Below are positions 17,176 through 25,490 of a DNA stretch of 64,000 nucleotides, piece after piece. A model generated the notes under the pieces. That model did no database searches and was not told the DNA's origin. It saw nothing but the letters and a program-made list of their open reading frames with translations. Origin of the DNA: Thalassospira lucentensis (GTDB lineage Bacteria; Pseudomonadota; Alphaproteobacteria; Rhodospirillales; Thalassospiraceae); NCBI RefSeq assembly GCF_011806425.1, contig NZ_JAATOV010000004.1, forward strand, positions 1-64,000, read 5' to 3'. Made by a program: the position numbers and the translations under genes. The number at the start of each line of letters is the position of its first letter. Position 1 is the first letter of the stretch.

Positions 17176-17382
17176 ATGGACGAAATCAATCAGATCGAGA
17201 TTGAAAAGAAATTGATGTCGTTGCGCGAGGAACACCGGGATCTCGATGTTGCCATTGAACAAATGGCAAGCTCCCCGCATCACGACCAACTGCGTCTTGG
17301 GCGCATGAAAAAGCGCAAACTCGGCCTTAAAGACGAAATTCGTTATGTCGAGTCGCAGCTGGTTCCAGACATCATTGCCTGA
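17176..17382 (+). CDS. YdcH family protein (DUF465), second copy
   Basis: A 68-residue helical protein with EEHRDLDVAIEQM and RMKKRKLGLKDEIRYVE, the two halves of the DUF465/YdcH pattern. It is divergent from pfk (108 bp apart). Shine-Dalgarno weak (ctggatc). Function unknown. It is more typical of the family than the 14390-14554 copy and could form antiparallel helical hairpins. Confidence 0.88.
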   Translation: MDEINQIEIEKKLMSLREEHRDLDVAIEQMASSPHHDQLRLGRMKKRKLGLKDEIRYVESQLVPDIIA

Positions 17383-17684
17383 TGGACGCCCATTTACTTC
17401 ATGATATTGGGGTGCCCTGCCCGGCGTATTAAACGCCGTCGGCCTCCCTGCATCTTGGCATCCTCGCATCCCATATCAGATGCAAACGCGCGACCGTGAC
17501 GTTCCACAAAACGCAACGTCATAGAACTGAACCAATCCACGCCCCTTCACCGCACCACGTGACAGCGTGAAAACAACGCAGCGGCCTTAAAAAGCCGTGG
17601 CGATAGCGATCTCTCGGTCAATTTCGTCAGCGGGAAGGTTTATCGCCGGGGTGATGGATGCCCGCAAAGGCAAGCTGCCTTAAA
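17383..17684. other. Intergenic region between ydcH-2 and the GGDEF-like gene
   Basis: About 300 bp between convergent genes. Only a weak inverted repeat is seen (gacgtt/aacgtc, around 17500-17522) with no T run. I see no gene or clear terminator. Confidence 0.5.
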
Positions 17685-18524
17685 TCACACCCCGAACGGA
17701 ATGCGGGCAAGTTGGGCAAGACAGGTTTGTTTTTCCGCACGCAGCGAAGAATCCGCGGCATTTAAGGCCGAATGCGCATCATCCCCATTGCGTATTTCAT
17801 AAATGCCAAACACCGGATGCACGGCGACCGCCTGCCCATTATGGGAATACGGTTGGCGGGAAATCTGACGGATAATGGCATCGGCCCGTTGGCGCGTATC
17901 GTCCTTATCGACATTATACAGCAACGCGACAAAGTCATTGCAGCCCAGATACCCCAACTGATGGGGTGGCATGATAAATTGCGCCATTGTTTGATGCACA
18001 TGGCGAAACACACCGTCTTTGCAGTCCTGCCCATGAAGCTGCAAAATCTCTTCAATATTGGCCAATTCACACACAACCAGCATCCGGGTCGTTCGATCCG
18101 TGCCCTGAATGGTCATTTCATTTTCAAGGATTTGCATAAAGGCCGGACGGCTCAGCGCACCGGTAAACGGATCGCGCCCTTCGGTCCGGGCCAAAAGGCT
18201 GTGATGCTTTTTAAGGTTGGTCAGCTTATCGCTTAACCCGTTAATCCGCACCATCAGCCGGCCAATCGCCTGCTCGACCGCGGGCGTTACCTGTTCATCG
18301 GGAATGCCCAAAACATTGGCGATATCGGCACTTTGTACTGGGGGTTTTTCAATGGGATCTGGCAGGTCAGCGGTATCAATATCCACGGCATGACGTTGGT
18401 CATCGCGCGAACGACGGCCCGTCGCGTCCTTGCCATAGGCAAACGCCGTATATGGATTTGATGAATACCTTCCATCTCCTCCACCCATAGAGGGTATCGA
18501 CGATGGCGGTCTTGTGACCTTCAT
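17685..18524 (-). CDS. Degenerate GGDEF-domain protein
   Basis: A 279-residue cytoplasmic protein. Residues 1-75 are low-complexity and probably disordered. A helix at about 75-105 leads into a diguanylate-cyclase-like domain that begins with the linker DPFTGALSRPAFMQIL. The active-site loop reads GYLGCNDFVALL instead of GG[DE]EF, so catalysis of c-di-GMP synthesis is unlikely. The rest of the fold (VFRHVHQTMAQFIMPP, RADAIIRQISRQ, HSALNAADSSLRAEK) is preserved. It may sense or scaffold. The start ATG has gaaaggtcagac upstream. It is divergent from purE. Confidence 0.8.
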   Translation of the reverse strand: MKVTRPPSSIPSMGGGDGRYSSNPYTAFAYGKDATGRRSRDDQRHAVDIDTADLPDPIEKPPVQSADIANVLGIPDEQVTPAVEQAIGRLMVRINGLSDKLTNLKKHHSLLARTEGRDPFTGALSRPAFMQILENEMTIQGTDRTTRMLVVCELANIEEILQLHGQDCKDGVFRHVHQTMAQFIMPPHQLGYLGCNDFVALLYNVDKDDTRQRADAIIRQISRQPYSHNGQAVAVHPVFGIYEIRNGDDAHSALNAADSSLRAEKQTCLAQLARIPFGV

Positions 18525-18718
18525 GTCTGACCTTTCCGCGCTACGTGCGCAGTTATATAAGAATTACTTAAATAATAAATTAAAACTGCCGCCAAGTCAC
18601 CTGCTATTCAACCATAAATAAGGATAGGCTTGATCTATACATATGATCAGGTTTGCGTACGCTTGCGGCGATCAGTCGTGTGTTTAAAACTCTGTCTTGT
18701 CTTGGCGCGTCAGTAAGC

Positions 18719-18746
18719 TTGCATGATACCGGTTGCTGCATATAAT
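18719..18746 (+). promoter_or_regulatory. Probable sigma-70 promoter of purE
   Basis: TTGCAT (18719-18724), 16-bp spacer, perfect TATAAT (18741-18746), giving a leader of about 35 nt before ATG 18787. Confidence 0.65.
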
Positions 18747-18786
18747 GCGGCCCTTCACGAAACCGCCCGCAAACGGAGCCGCCAAC

Positions 18787-19287
18787 ATGAGCGATCAAAC
18801 CCCGGTCATCGGCATTATTATGGGAAGCCAGTCAGACTGGGAAACCATGAAAAACGCTGCAGATGTCCTTGATGTGCTGAACGTTCCTTATGAAACGAAA
18901 ATCGTTTCAGCCCATCGCACCCCTGATCGCCTGTATGATTATGCCAAATCGGCAAAATCGCGCGGCCTGAAGGTCATCATTGCTGGCGCGGGTGGTGCCG
19001 CCCACCTTCCGGGTATGGCCGCTGCCATGACCCCGCTTCCCGTCCTTGGCGTTCCGGTACAAAGCAAAACCCTTAAAGGGCTGGATAGCTTGCTGTCGAT
19101 TGTCCAGATGCCGGGCGGCGTTCCGGTCGGGACCCTTGCCATTGGATCGGCCGGGGCAAAGAATGCCGGGCTGATGGCTGCTGAAATCATGGCGCTGATG
19201 GATGATAATCTCGCCAGCCGCCTTGATGACTGGCGCGCGGCCCAAACCGATGCCGTGGCAGACGCGCCGGTTGATCCGGCCCCGTAA
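18787..19287 (+). CDS. purE: N5-carboxyaminoimidazole ribonucleotide mutase PurE (class I)
   Basis: Converts N5-CAIR, the PurK product, to CAIR in de novo purine synthesis. The 166 residues show [42 protein letters not shown] and [32 protein letters not shown], all canonical for class I PurE. I start at ATG 18787 (ggag 9 nt upstream and right after a good promoter) instead of the upstream frame at 18733. purK follows 131 nt later on the same strand, but a terminator-like hairpin lies between them. Confidence 0.96.
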   Translation: MSDQTPVIGIIMGSQSDWETMKNAADVLDVLNVPYETKIVSAHRTPDRLYDYAKSAKSRGLKVIIAGAGGAAHLPGMAAAMTPLPVLGVPVQSKTLKGLDSLLSIVQMPGGVPVGTLAIGSAGAKNAGLMAAEIMALMDDNLASRLDDWRAAQTDAVADAPVDPAP

Positions 19288-19302
19288 CACGCAACACACG
19301 AT

Positions 19303-19330
19303 GCGCGCCCGGTGGGGCGCGTTTTTGTTT
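19303..19330 (+). terminator. Terminator-like hairpin between purE and purK
   Basis: Stem cgcgccc / gggcgcg (19304-19321) with a 4-nt loop, then tttttgtttt. It would reduce purK transcription from the purE promoter unless purK has its own promoter. Confidence 0.75.
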
Positions 19331-19418
19331 TGGTCACATACCGCCAAAGCACGAAAACACCGAAACACAAAATACCCAACGGCCGCATACCGGCATCCAA
19401 TGATCATTCGAGGAACAC

Positions 19419-20507
19419 ATGTCGCAGGACTTCGACACGCGCGTTATCGCACCGGGCAGCACCATCGGCATCATGGGCAATGGCCAGTTGGGCCGAATGG
19501 CCGCCTTCTGTGCCGCCGAACTTGGTTACAAGGTCCATGTGTTTGGTCCGGGTTCTGACAGCCCGACCGAACAGGTCTGTGCCAAGGCAACCGTTGCCAA
19601 TTACGATGATCTTGATGCCCTGCGCGCCTTTGCCGAAGATGTCGATGTGGTGACATTTGAATTTGAAAATGTCCCCCATGATAGTGTGAAATTGCTGTCC
19701 GAACTGGTCCCGGTGCGTCCGGGTTGGAAATGTCTGCATCTTTCGCAAAACCGTCTGCGCGAAAAATCCTTCTGCAATGATCATGGCATCGGCACCGCCC
19801 CGTTTGAGGCCGTCCGTTCCCTTGCCGATCTCGAATCCGCCGTTGCCAAACTTGGCCGCCCATCGGTTCTGAAAACCACCGAAATGGGCTATGACGGCAA
19901 AGGTCAGGTCAAGATCACCGACGAGATCGATCTTGCCGATGCTTGGGCCGAAATGAACAATGCCGAAGCCATCCTTGAAGGTTTCATTTCGTTTGAACGC
20001 GAAATCTCGGTCATTGTCGCGCGCGGTGTCACCGGCGATACCGCCTGCTTCTGCCCGGTCGAAAACGTGCATACCAACCATATTCTCGATGTCACCGTCG
20101 CCCCGGCAGAAATCGCCGATGACCTGTCGAAAAAGGCCGAAGCCATGGCGATCAAACTCGCCCATGCGATGGAATTTGTGGGTCTGCTGGCGGTTGAAAT
20201 GTTTGTCACCACCGATGGCAGCATTCTGGTCAATGAGGTCGCTCCGCGCCCACACAATTCCGGGCATTGGACGATTGATGCCTGTGTCACCAGCCAGTTC
20301 GAACAATTTATCCGGGCTGTCTGTGGCCTGCCGCTTGGCGATCCGACCCATCATTCCAAAGCCCGGATGAAAAACCTTTTGGGTGACGACATTAACGACT
20401 GGCAGGCAATTTTGGCCGACCCGACGGCAAAACTGCACCTGTATGGCAAGGCCGAAGCAAAACCGGGCCGCAAAATGGGCCACGTCACCTGGGTCCTGCC
20501 AAAATAA
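19419..20507 (+). CDS. purK: N5-carboxyaminoimidazole ribonucleotide synthetase PurK
   Basis: ATP-grasp enzyme that carboxylates AIR with bicarbonate to give N5-CAIR for PurE. The 362-residue protein starts with the PurK-type N-terminus (GSTIGIMGNGQLGRMAAFCAAELGYKVHVFG). It has the ATP-grasp landmarks TTEMGYDGKGQVKI, EGFISFEREISVIVAR, FCPVENVH, GLLAVEMFVT and the conserved NEVAPRPHNSGHWTIDACVTSQFEQ. Length is normal. gaggaacac precedes the ATG. Together with purE it supplies the standard bacterial two-step route. Confidence 0.96.
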   Translation: MSQDFDTRVIAPGSTIGIMGNGQLGRMAAFCAAELGYKVHVFGPGSDSPTEQVCAKATVANYDDLDALRAFAEDVDVVTFEFENVPHDSVKLLSELVPVRPGWKCLHLSQNRLREKSFCNDHGIGTAPFEAVRSLADLESAVAKLGRPSVLKTTEMGYDGKGQVKITDEIDLADAWAEMNNAEAILEGFISFEREISVIVARGVTGDTACFCPVENVHTNHILDVTVAPAEIADDLSKKAEAMAIKLAHAMEFVGLLAVEMFVTTDGSILVNEVAPRPHNSGHWTIDACVTSQFEQFIRAVCGLPLGDPTHHSKARMKNLLGDDINDWQAILADPTAKLHLYGKAEAKPGRKMGHVTWVLPK

Positions 20508-20540
20508 GGCTGATACCCCGGTCCCAGAACCCCGCATTTA

Positions 20541-20576
20541 CGCCCCGGATACCACACTGTATCCGGGGCTTTTCTT
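20541..20576 (+). terminator. Rho-independent terminator after purK
   Basis: Stem gccccggata / tatccggggc (20542-20569) with an 8-nt loop, followed by ttttcttt. Confidence 0.88.
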
Positions 20577-20686
20577 TGCGCATCAATCCGTTACCGCCAA
20601 AACACCCGGCCAAGCATTTTGTGCCGGGCGAACTGGCATCAGACTTGCTGATAGGAAGGCAGGAAACTCTTTTCGGATGAAACGCG

Positions 20687-21346
20687 ATGAAAAAACTGCT
20701 CTTCATTGTTTCGGTACTGTTTGGCGTCCTGTTTATTCAGGGTCCCCAAAACCGCGCTGTTGCGGCCCCCGGTGCTGCGGGCTTCCCGCAAGTCATCGAA
20801 GGCGACAAGCTGCGTTTTGGGAATATGATTGTCGAACTGTTTGGCATTCGCGCCCCGCGTACCGGCATGATCTGCCGGGCGGGCAGCATTGAATTTCAAT
20901 GCGGTGACGCCGCCACACAGGCCCTGCGCCGCATCATCGAAAACTATGCGGTTAAATGCCAGCAAGTCTCAGAAACCCAACTGTTTCCGATGCTGACCGA
21001 ATGCACCATGGGGCGCAGTGACCTGAACCGTCTTTTGCTGCGTGCCGGCTGGGCCTTGGTCGATATGGCCAGCTGCGACAGCAACCCGACCTGTGCGACA
21101 TATTTGCGCGATCAGGCCTTTGCCAAGGAAAACCGCAAAGGCATGTGGATGGGCACCCCGCCCCATGAATTGGTCGCCCTCGCCGCCAAACCAAAATCAC
21201 GCGACACCAATGTCGCCAGCGATGACAATAATTCCGACGACGAAAATTACGTCACCGGGCCAATCGCGATCAACCTTGCCGCGGAAATGGAAAAAGCCAA
21301 CGAGCCGGATCGCACGTTGCTAAGCTTCCTCGACCCGACATCTTAG
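20687..21346 (+). CDS. Exported staphylococcal-nuclease-fold (thermonuclease family) protein
   Basis: A 219-residue protein with a Sec signal peptide (about 1-27, ending AVAAPG) and an SNase-like OB-fold (about 33-150). Family landmarks are VIEGDKLRFGNMIVELFGIRAPRTG and the late motif LNRLLLRAGWALVDM, KENRKGMW. In the usual LxGIDAPE motif the Asp is replaced by Arg and the Glu by Arg, and I cannot find the second catalytic Glu. Nuclease activity is therefore doubtful. Five cysteines (CRAGSIEFQC, CQQ, TECTM, CDSNPTC) suggest disulfides in the periplasm. The C-terminal 50 residues are acidic and likely disordered. Single gene. Confidence 0.8.
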   Translation: MKKLLFIVSVLFGVLFIQGPQNRAVAAPGAAGFPQVIEGDKLRFGNMIVELFGIRAPRTGMICRAGSIEFQCGDAATQALRRIIENYAVKCQQVSETQLFPMLTECTMGRSDLNRLLLRAGWALVDMASCDSNPTCATYLRDQAFAKENRKGMWMGTPPHELVALAAKPKSRDTNVASDDNNSDDENYVTGPIAINLAAEMEKANEPDRTLLSFLDPTS

Positions 21347-21410
21347 GTCTTGGGTCTTAAGCCTAAAACAAACACACCGTGCTGAGTTTCCTTTGGCACC
21401 GCCACAAAAA

Positions 21411-21448
21411 AACGCCACCGCGCATTATGCCGGTGGCGTTTTGTTTTA
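21411..21448. terminator. Bidirectional terminator between the nuclease-fold gene and coq9
   Basis: Stem aacgccaccg / cggtggcgtt with a 10-nt loop, flanked by A7 on the left and ttttgtttta on the right, so it can act on both convergent transcripts. Confidence 0.88.
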
Positions 21449-21473
21449 TCTGTCGGCAGAAGTTGGCTTGAAC

Positions 21474-22169
21474 TTAACTGCTAAACTGGCGGCGGATACG
21501 CCCCGGTGTCGGCATACAGCGGGCAACCTTGGCACCGATCTTAAACGGTGCTTTGGCAATTGCGCCAGCTTTGCTGATCTTGCCGGTGATTTTCGGGATT
21601 TGCATCACATTGCCAATCCGGCGATCCAAAAACGCCCATGTATCGCCATGGCCCTCGGATGTGTCATCAAGCCAATAGGCCAATGTCGATGCATAGACAC
21701 CCGCCAGCAACATGCGCTTGGTGTACCAATTGTGATCGGTCGATGTGTCGCCCGCGGCAATCCACATTTTATCAACCGTCCCATGGGTCAGTTTAAGCCC
21801 CTTGGCGACATTTTGCGGCAACGCGGTCCATGCAAGGGCGGCCCGCACGGCATCTTTATGCTTTTCCACAAGATCAAGACGGGTTTTCACCGCAACCGCG
21901 ATCCGTTCACGGATTTTCATCTGATCAAGTGACAGTTCATCGAGTGCCTCGACCATCTTGCGGTCGGTCAGCTCGACAAAGGTGATGATCGCCTGTCCGG
22001 TGCCCTGTGGCAAAAGGCGATCAACCTCGCCCGGTGCCAGATCAAGGTCCTCGGCCCCGGCCAACAAGGCCTGCTTGGTCCAACCATCAAAAGGCACATG
22101 TTCCAATGCGGCTTCGACCAAGGCTTCGCGCTGGGCGCGCAGTCGGGATATGCTTTCGGAAACGGTCAT
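21474..22169 (-). CDS. COQ9 family protein (ubiquinone biosynthesis accessory factor)
   Basis: Homologue of mitochondrial COQ9, a lipid-binding helical protein that presents substrate to the COQ7 hydroxylase. The 231 residues include AALEHVPFDGWTKQALLAGAEDLDL near the N-terminus, and the family core AWTALPQNVAKGLKLTHGTVDKMWIAAGDTSTDHNWYTKRMLLAGVYASTLAYWLDDTSEGHGDTWAFLDRRI. Translation is probably coupled to def: the coq9 Shine-Dalgarno (taaggagg) overlaps the def stop codon, and the genes are 10 nt apart. The family is typical of alphaproteobacteria and eukaryotes. Confidence 0.92.
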   Translation of the reverse strand: MTVSESISRLRAQREALVEAALEHVPFDGWTKQALLAGAEDLDLAPGEVDRLLPQGTGQAIITFVELTDRKMVEALDELSLDQMKIRERIAVAVKTRLDLVEKHKDAVRAALAWTALPQNVAKGLKLTHGTVDKMWIAAGDTSTDHNWYTKRMLLAGVYASTLAYWLDDTSEGHGDTWAFLDRRIGNVMQIPKITGKISKAGAIAKAPFKIGAKVARCMPTPGRIRRQFSS

Positions 22170-22179
22170 TTATGCCTCC

Positions 22180-22767
22180 TTAAGGTTCATCAGACTCGAC
22201 CACCGCATCACCCGATGCCGCGGCTTGCCTGAATGTCGTTTCAGGCGGGTATTCGCGTAATTCTTCGTTGAAACCAAGCAACGTCATATCTTCTATACGT
22301 TCCGGATACATCACGCCGATCAAATGATCATATTCGTGTTGCAGCACACGCGCATGGAAACCACCCGCGATGCCTTCAACTTCTTCGCCCTTTTCATTTA
22401 ACCCGCGGTAACGGATTTTGTTCCAACGCGGCACCACGCCCTGCAATCCGGGAATCGACAAACAGCCTTCCCAGCCATCAACGATTTCATCGCCAATCGC
22501 CTCTATTTCCGGGTTGATCAGAACGCTCAGCGGAACTTCACCATCGTCGGGATCATCGCTTTTGCGAAGAGACGGCACAAAATAGACCATGATCGCTTTG
22601 GATTGAAACACCTGTGGCGCCGCAAGGCCAACGCCCCCGGCATCCTTCATGGTGTCCATCATATCCGCAATCAGTTGCTGGATCTCAGGATCAAGCGGGT
22701 CTTCGACCCGGTCTGCGACAGCACGTAAAACCGGGTGGCCCATCCGGGCAATTCTAAGGATCGACAT
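22180..22767 (-). CDS. def: Peptide deformylase
   Basis: Metalloenzyme that removes the formyl group from nascent proteins. The three family motifs are intact: GVGLAAPQV (motif I), EGCLSIPG (motif II, metal-binding Cys) and QHEYDHLIG (motif III, HExxH). The 195-residue length includes an acidic C-terminal tail. ATG 22767 (MSILRIARMGHPVL) is chosen; a TTG six codons upstream is in frame. First gene of a def-coq9 pair. No fmt is adjacent, unlike the common def-fmt order. Confidence 0.95.
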   Translation of the reverse strand: MSILRIARMGHPVLRAVADRVEDPLDPEIQQLIADMMDTMKDAGGVGLAAPQVFQSKAIMVYFVPSLRKSDDPDDGEVPLSVLINPEIEAIGDEIVDGWEGCLSIPGLQGVVPRWNKIRYRGLNEKGEEVEGIAGGFHARVLQHEYDHLIGVMYPERIEDMTLLGFNEELREYPPETTFRQAAASGDAVVESDEP

Positions 22768-23002
22768 AGCCCTATATCCAACCAAAATGCCCCCTGTGTA
22801 AAGCCCCTATGCATCCCCCATCATGCCTTGGCGTTTTAAGCCAGCCCCACGAATAAACGCCAAAGGCGAATATCCTCTTCCCTCTTTTCTTTTTCGCCGG
22901 TTTGCACTATATACAGCCCACGGTCATGTTGACCGTAAATCCAACCGGTAGGCATTCCGCCTGTCCGGGTGTTTTTGTTTTTTTGAAAGGAGCGTGGTTT
23001 CC

Positions 23003-23206
23003 GTGCAGGTAATCGTTCGCGACAACAATGTCGATCAGGCTCTGAAAGCCCTTAAGAAAAAGATGCAGCGTGAGGGCATTTTCCGTGAGATGAAACTCCG
23101 TCGTCACTTTGAAAAGCCGTCGGAGAAGAAAGCTCGCGAAGGGGCGGAAGCAGTCCGTCGTTCCCGCAAGCTGGAGCGTAAGCGCATCGAGCGTGAAGGC
23201 TTCTAG
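23003..23206 (+). CDS. rpsU: 30S ribosomal protein S21
   Basis: Small basic protein of the 30S subunit, involved in start-site selection. The sequence [45 protein letters not shown] is unmistakable. I start at GTG 23003 (67 aa), which gives the usual MQVxVRDN N-terminus with aaggag 10 nt upstream. GTG 22994 is an alternative, but it almost touches the Shine-Dalgarno. Monocistronic, with a 22-bp palindrome and a strong terminator downstream. Confidence 0.95.
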   Translation: MQVIVRDNNVDQALKALKKKMQREGIFREMKLRRHFEKPSEKKAREGAEAVRRSRKLERKRIEREGF

Positions 23207-23252
23207 TCTTCTTTTTCACTTTCGGGGTATCTCGAACGTGATACTGCATGGT

Positions 23253-23274
23253 CGAATTTAGCGCGCTAAATTCG
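23253..23274. repeat. Perfect 22-bp palindrome downstream of rpsU
   Basis: cgaatttagcg followed directly by its complement cgctaaattcg, with no loop. It sits between the rpsU stop and the rpsU terminator. It could be a protein-binding site or an RNA processing hairpin. Confidence 0.6.
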
Positions 23275-23283
23275 GACCCGTGC

Positions 23284-23327
23284 GCCAAACCCGCCTCGGA
23301 GCAATCCGGGCGGGTTTGGTTTTTTAT
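23284..23327 (+). terminator. Rho-independent terminator after rpsU
   Basis: Stem ccaaacccgcc / ggcgggtttgg (23285-23319) with a 13-nt loop, followed by seven Ts. Confidence 0.9.
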
Positions 23328-23455
23328 GGCCCCTGCTGATTCCCCAGATTTCAAAACCGAATAATTCTCGTGGTCTAGTCCTTTGAAATCGGCTAAAAAG
23401 AATACAGGTCGTTGTCATTGAGCTCCCCTCAATGACATCACTTGGGGAACGATCC

Positions 23456-23839
23456 ATGTCAGGTTTGCGATCAAAAGCTCGGTTGATGGTCCGCATTTTA
23501 TGCGTGACAGCCTTGATGCTTGCGGGTGTGTCGCACAAGCTGGCGTCATTTGGACCCGTTCCCGACGCGGATCTTGCAAATTATGCCTTGCCTGACGGCA
23601 CGCTTCCCGTTCTGTGCCTGAGTGGCCAGGCAAGCGATCCGGACAACGACAAGGGATTGCTTGAGTCGTGCGAATTCTGTCGTATCGCTGCGGCGGTTAT
23701 CCTGCCCGATAATCCATCCGTTCCGACACCGATCGAATTCGTAACACGTGTGTTCCCCCAACTGCCCAGACGGGTTGAACTGCGTGTGGCAATCCATGAC
23801 ACACCCGCGATCCCGCGCGCCCCACCCTTCTTCGTCTGA
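23456..23839 (+). CDS. DUF2946-like secreted or membrane-anchored protein
   Basis: A 127-residue protein with an N-terminal hydrophobic segment (about 10-32) that could be a signal peptide or anchor, a central CLSG ... CEFCRIAAA cysteine motif and a Pro-rich tail. The arrangement (leader, CxxC with following Ala-rich stretch, just upstream of a PepSY membrane protein) resembles DUF2946 proteins found with metal-uptake genes. The residue similarity is modest, so the family call is tentative. ATG 23456 has ggggaacg upstream; ATG 23432 is an alternative. Confidence 0.55.
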   Translation: MSGLRSKARLMVRILCVTALMLAGVSHKLASFGPVPDADLANYALPDGTLPVLCLSGQASDPDNDKGLLESCEFCRIAAAVILPDNPSVPTPIEFVTRVFPQLPRRVELRVAIHDTPAIPRAPPFFV

Positions 23840-23928
23840 TCTGCCCATCATTGACCGCAGTGATTGCACTTCCTCATCGCAGCTTTCTGCGGTTTTTTGT
23901 GCATTTCTGATGAAAAAGGTACATCTCC

Positions 23929-25353
23929 ATGACAAAGCAAACCGCTTTGGCGGATGCGCCTGTGCGTGATCGCGAACAACGCACAGTTTCACGCAAATTC
24001 TATATGGCCGCATGGCGCTGGCATTTTTATGCTGGCCTCTATGTCGTCCCGTTCCTTTTGATGCTGGCTGTGACCGGCCTGATGATGATGTATTTCAACG
24101 TCATCGAAACACGCTTTGGTGACCGCATCCTTGCGTCCGCTGGCCAACATCAATCCCTGACCGCACAGGCCAAGGCCGCCGCCAACAGCCTTCCGGACGG
24201 ATCAGTCAGCCAATATATCGCGCCGATTGACGATAACCTTGCCACCATGTTTCTGGTCGATAGCGGCGGAAAGCAGCATGTTGTCACCGTTGACCCGGTC
24301 ACCACCGAAATCCGTGAAACCATTGTCAAAGATGACAGTTGGTTTTATTGGGCAAGTGATATCCACGGCGAACTTCTGATTGGCGATCTTGGTGACCGCC
24401 TGATCGAAATTGCCGCAGGTCTTGGCATCGTTCTAATAATCACAGGCCTCTATATGTGGTGGCCCCGCAACGGCAAAGGCCTTCGCAGGGTACTTTGGCC
24501 CGATTTTTCAGCAACGCGTCGGACATTCTGGAAAGAACTCCATGTCACATCAGGTTTTTACATATCTGTTGTTTTGTTCTTTTTCCTGATTTCCGGCCTG
24601 TCTTGGGCTGGAATATGGGGTGGACAGTTCGTTCAAGCCTGGAGCACCTTTCCCGCCGAAAAATGGGATAATGTTCCACTTTCTGACGATATCCATGCCG
24701 ATATGAACCATGGCGTACTGCATGATGCACCATGGGGCCTCGAACAGACCCCGATGCCCGCATCCGGATCAGACATCGGCACAACCGGCCTTCCAAAAGG
24801 TACGGCTATCAACCTTGACAGCATGAACACCTTCGCGCGCTCCATCGGGTTTAGCGGCCAGTACCGCATCAACCTGCCGCATGGCGAAGACGGCGTTTAC
24901 ACCCTTTCCGCCGACACCATGAGTGGCGATAGCGTCCCTCCCACCGGGGACCGCACCATTCATATCGACCAATATAGCGGCAAGGTTCTGGCCCAAGTCA
25001 CATATGATGACTATTCGCTTGGCGCCAAAAGCATGGCCGTTGGGATTGCCCTTCATCAGGGCGATCTAGGATGGTGGAATGTCATCGCCAATACGCTTTT
25101 CTGCCTGACCGTCATCTTCCTGTGTATCAGTGGGATTGTGATGTGGTGGATGCGCCGTCCGGCAAATGCGCAAAGTCTGCGTTTAACCCCGCCGCCGCTT
25201 CCCAACAATTTGCCACTGTGGAAGGGCGCTGTGTTCCTGATGCTGGTTCTGTCCTTGGCCTTCCCTCTTACCGGAATAACCCTTGTGACAGTGCTGGCAC
25301 TTGATGTGCTTATCTTATCAAGGGTGCCTGCCCTACAACGTGCCTTTGGCTAA
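23929..25353 (+). CDS. PepSY-associated TM helix domain protein (PiuB-like)
   Basis: A 474-residue inner-membrane protein of the PepSY-TM family, often linked to iron-siderophore or copper uptake and to reduction at the membrane. Four main hydrophobic helices are seen: AGLYVVPFLLMLAVTGLMMMYF (about 33-55), LIEIAAGLGIVLIITGLYMWW (about 158-178), ISVVLFFFLISGLSWAGIWG and VIANTLFCLTVIFLCISGIVMWW, plus two near the C-terminus. PepSY-like periplasmic segments (about 60-150, 300-370) lie between them. Conserved histidines (WRWHFYAG, DIHGELLIGD, ELHVTSGF, ALHQGDLG) could bind haem or metal. Likely cotranscribed with the DUF2946-like gene 89 nt upstream. No TonB receptor is adjacent. Confidence 0.85.
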   Translation: MTKQTALADAPVRDREQRTVSRKFYMAAWRWHFYAGLYVVPFLLMLAVTGLMMMYFNVIETRFGDRILASAGQHQSLTAQAKAAANSLPDGSVSQYIAPIDDNLATMFLVDSGGKQHVVTVDPVTTEIRETIVKDDSWFYWASDIHGELLIGDLGDRLIEIAAGLGIVLIITGLYMWWPRNGKGLRRVLWPDFSATRRTFWKELHVTSGFYISVVLFFFLISGLSWAGIWGGQFVQAWSTFPAEKWDNVPLSDDIHADMNHGVLHDAPWGLEQTPMPASGSDIGTTGLPKGTAINLDSMNTFARSIGFSGQYRINLPHGEDGVYTLSADTMSGDSVPPTGDRTIHIDQYSGKVLAQVTYDDYSLGAKSMAVGIALHQGDLGWWNVIANTLFCLTVIFLCISGIVMWWMRRPANAQSLRLTPPPLPNNLPLWKGAVFLMLVLSLAFPLTGITLVTVLALDVLILSRVPALQRAFG

Positions 25354-25355
25354 CC

Positions 25356-25391
25356 CATCCCCCGCCAAACCCTTTGGCGGGGGATTTGTTT
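25356..25391 (+). terminator. Rho-independent terminator after the PepSY gene
   Basis: Perfect 13-bp stem atcccccgccaaa / tttggcgggggat (25357-25385) with a 3-nt loop, followed by ttgtttt. Confidence 0.9.
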
Positions 25392-25490
25392 TCTAAGCTG
25401 ACTTGCAGATCGAATTCCCGCCATCTGCCAGCATCGGCGTGCCAGTAACAAAGCTTGACGGATCAGACACCAGGGACAAGGGGCAAAGGG

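Noticed and set aside
19404-20537. 377-codon frame antisense to purK
   Set aside because: Shadow of the strongly biased codon use of purK; no domain recognised.
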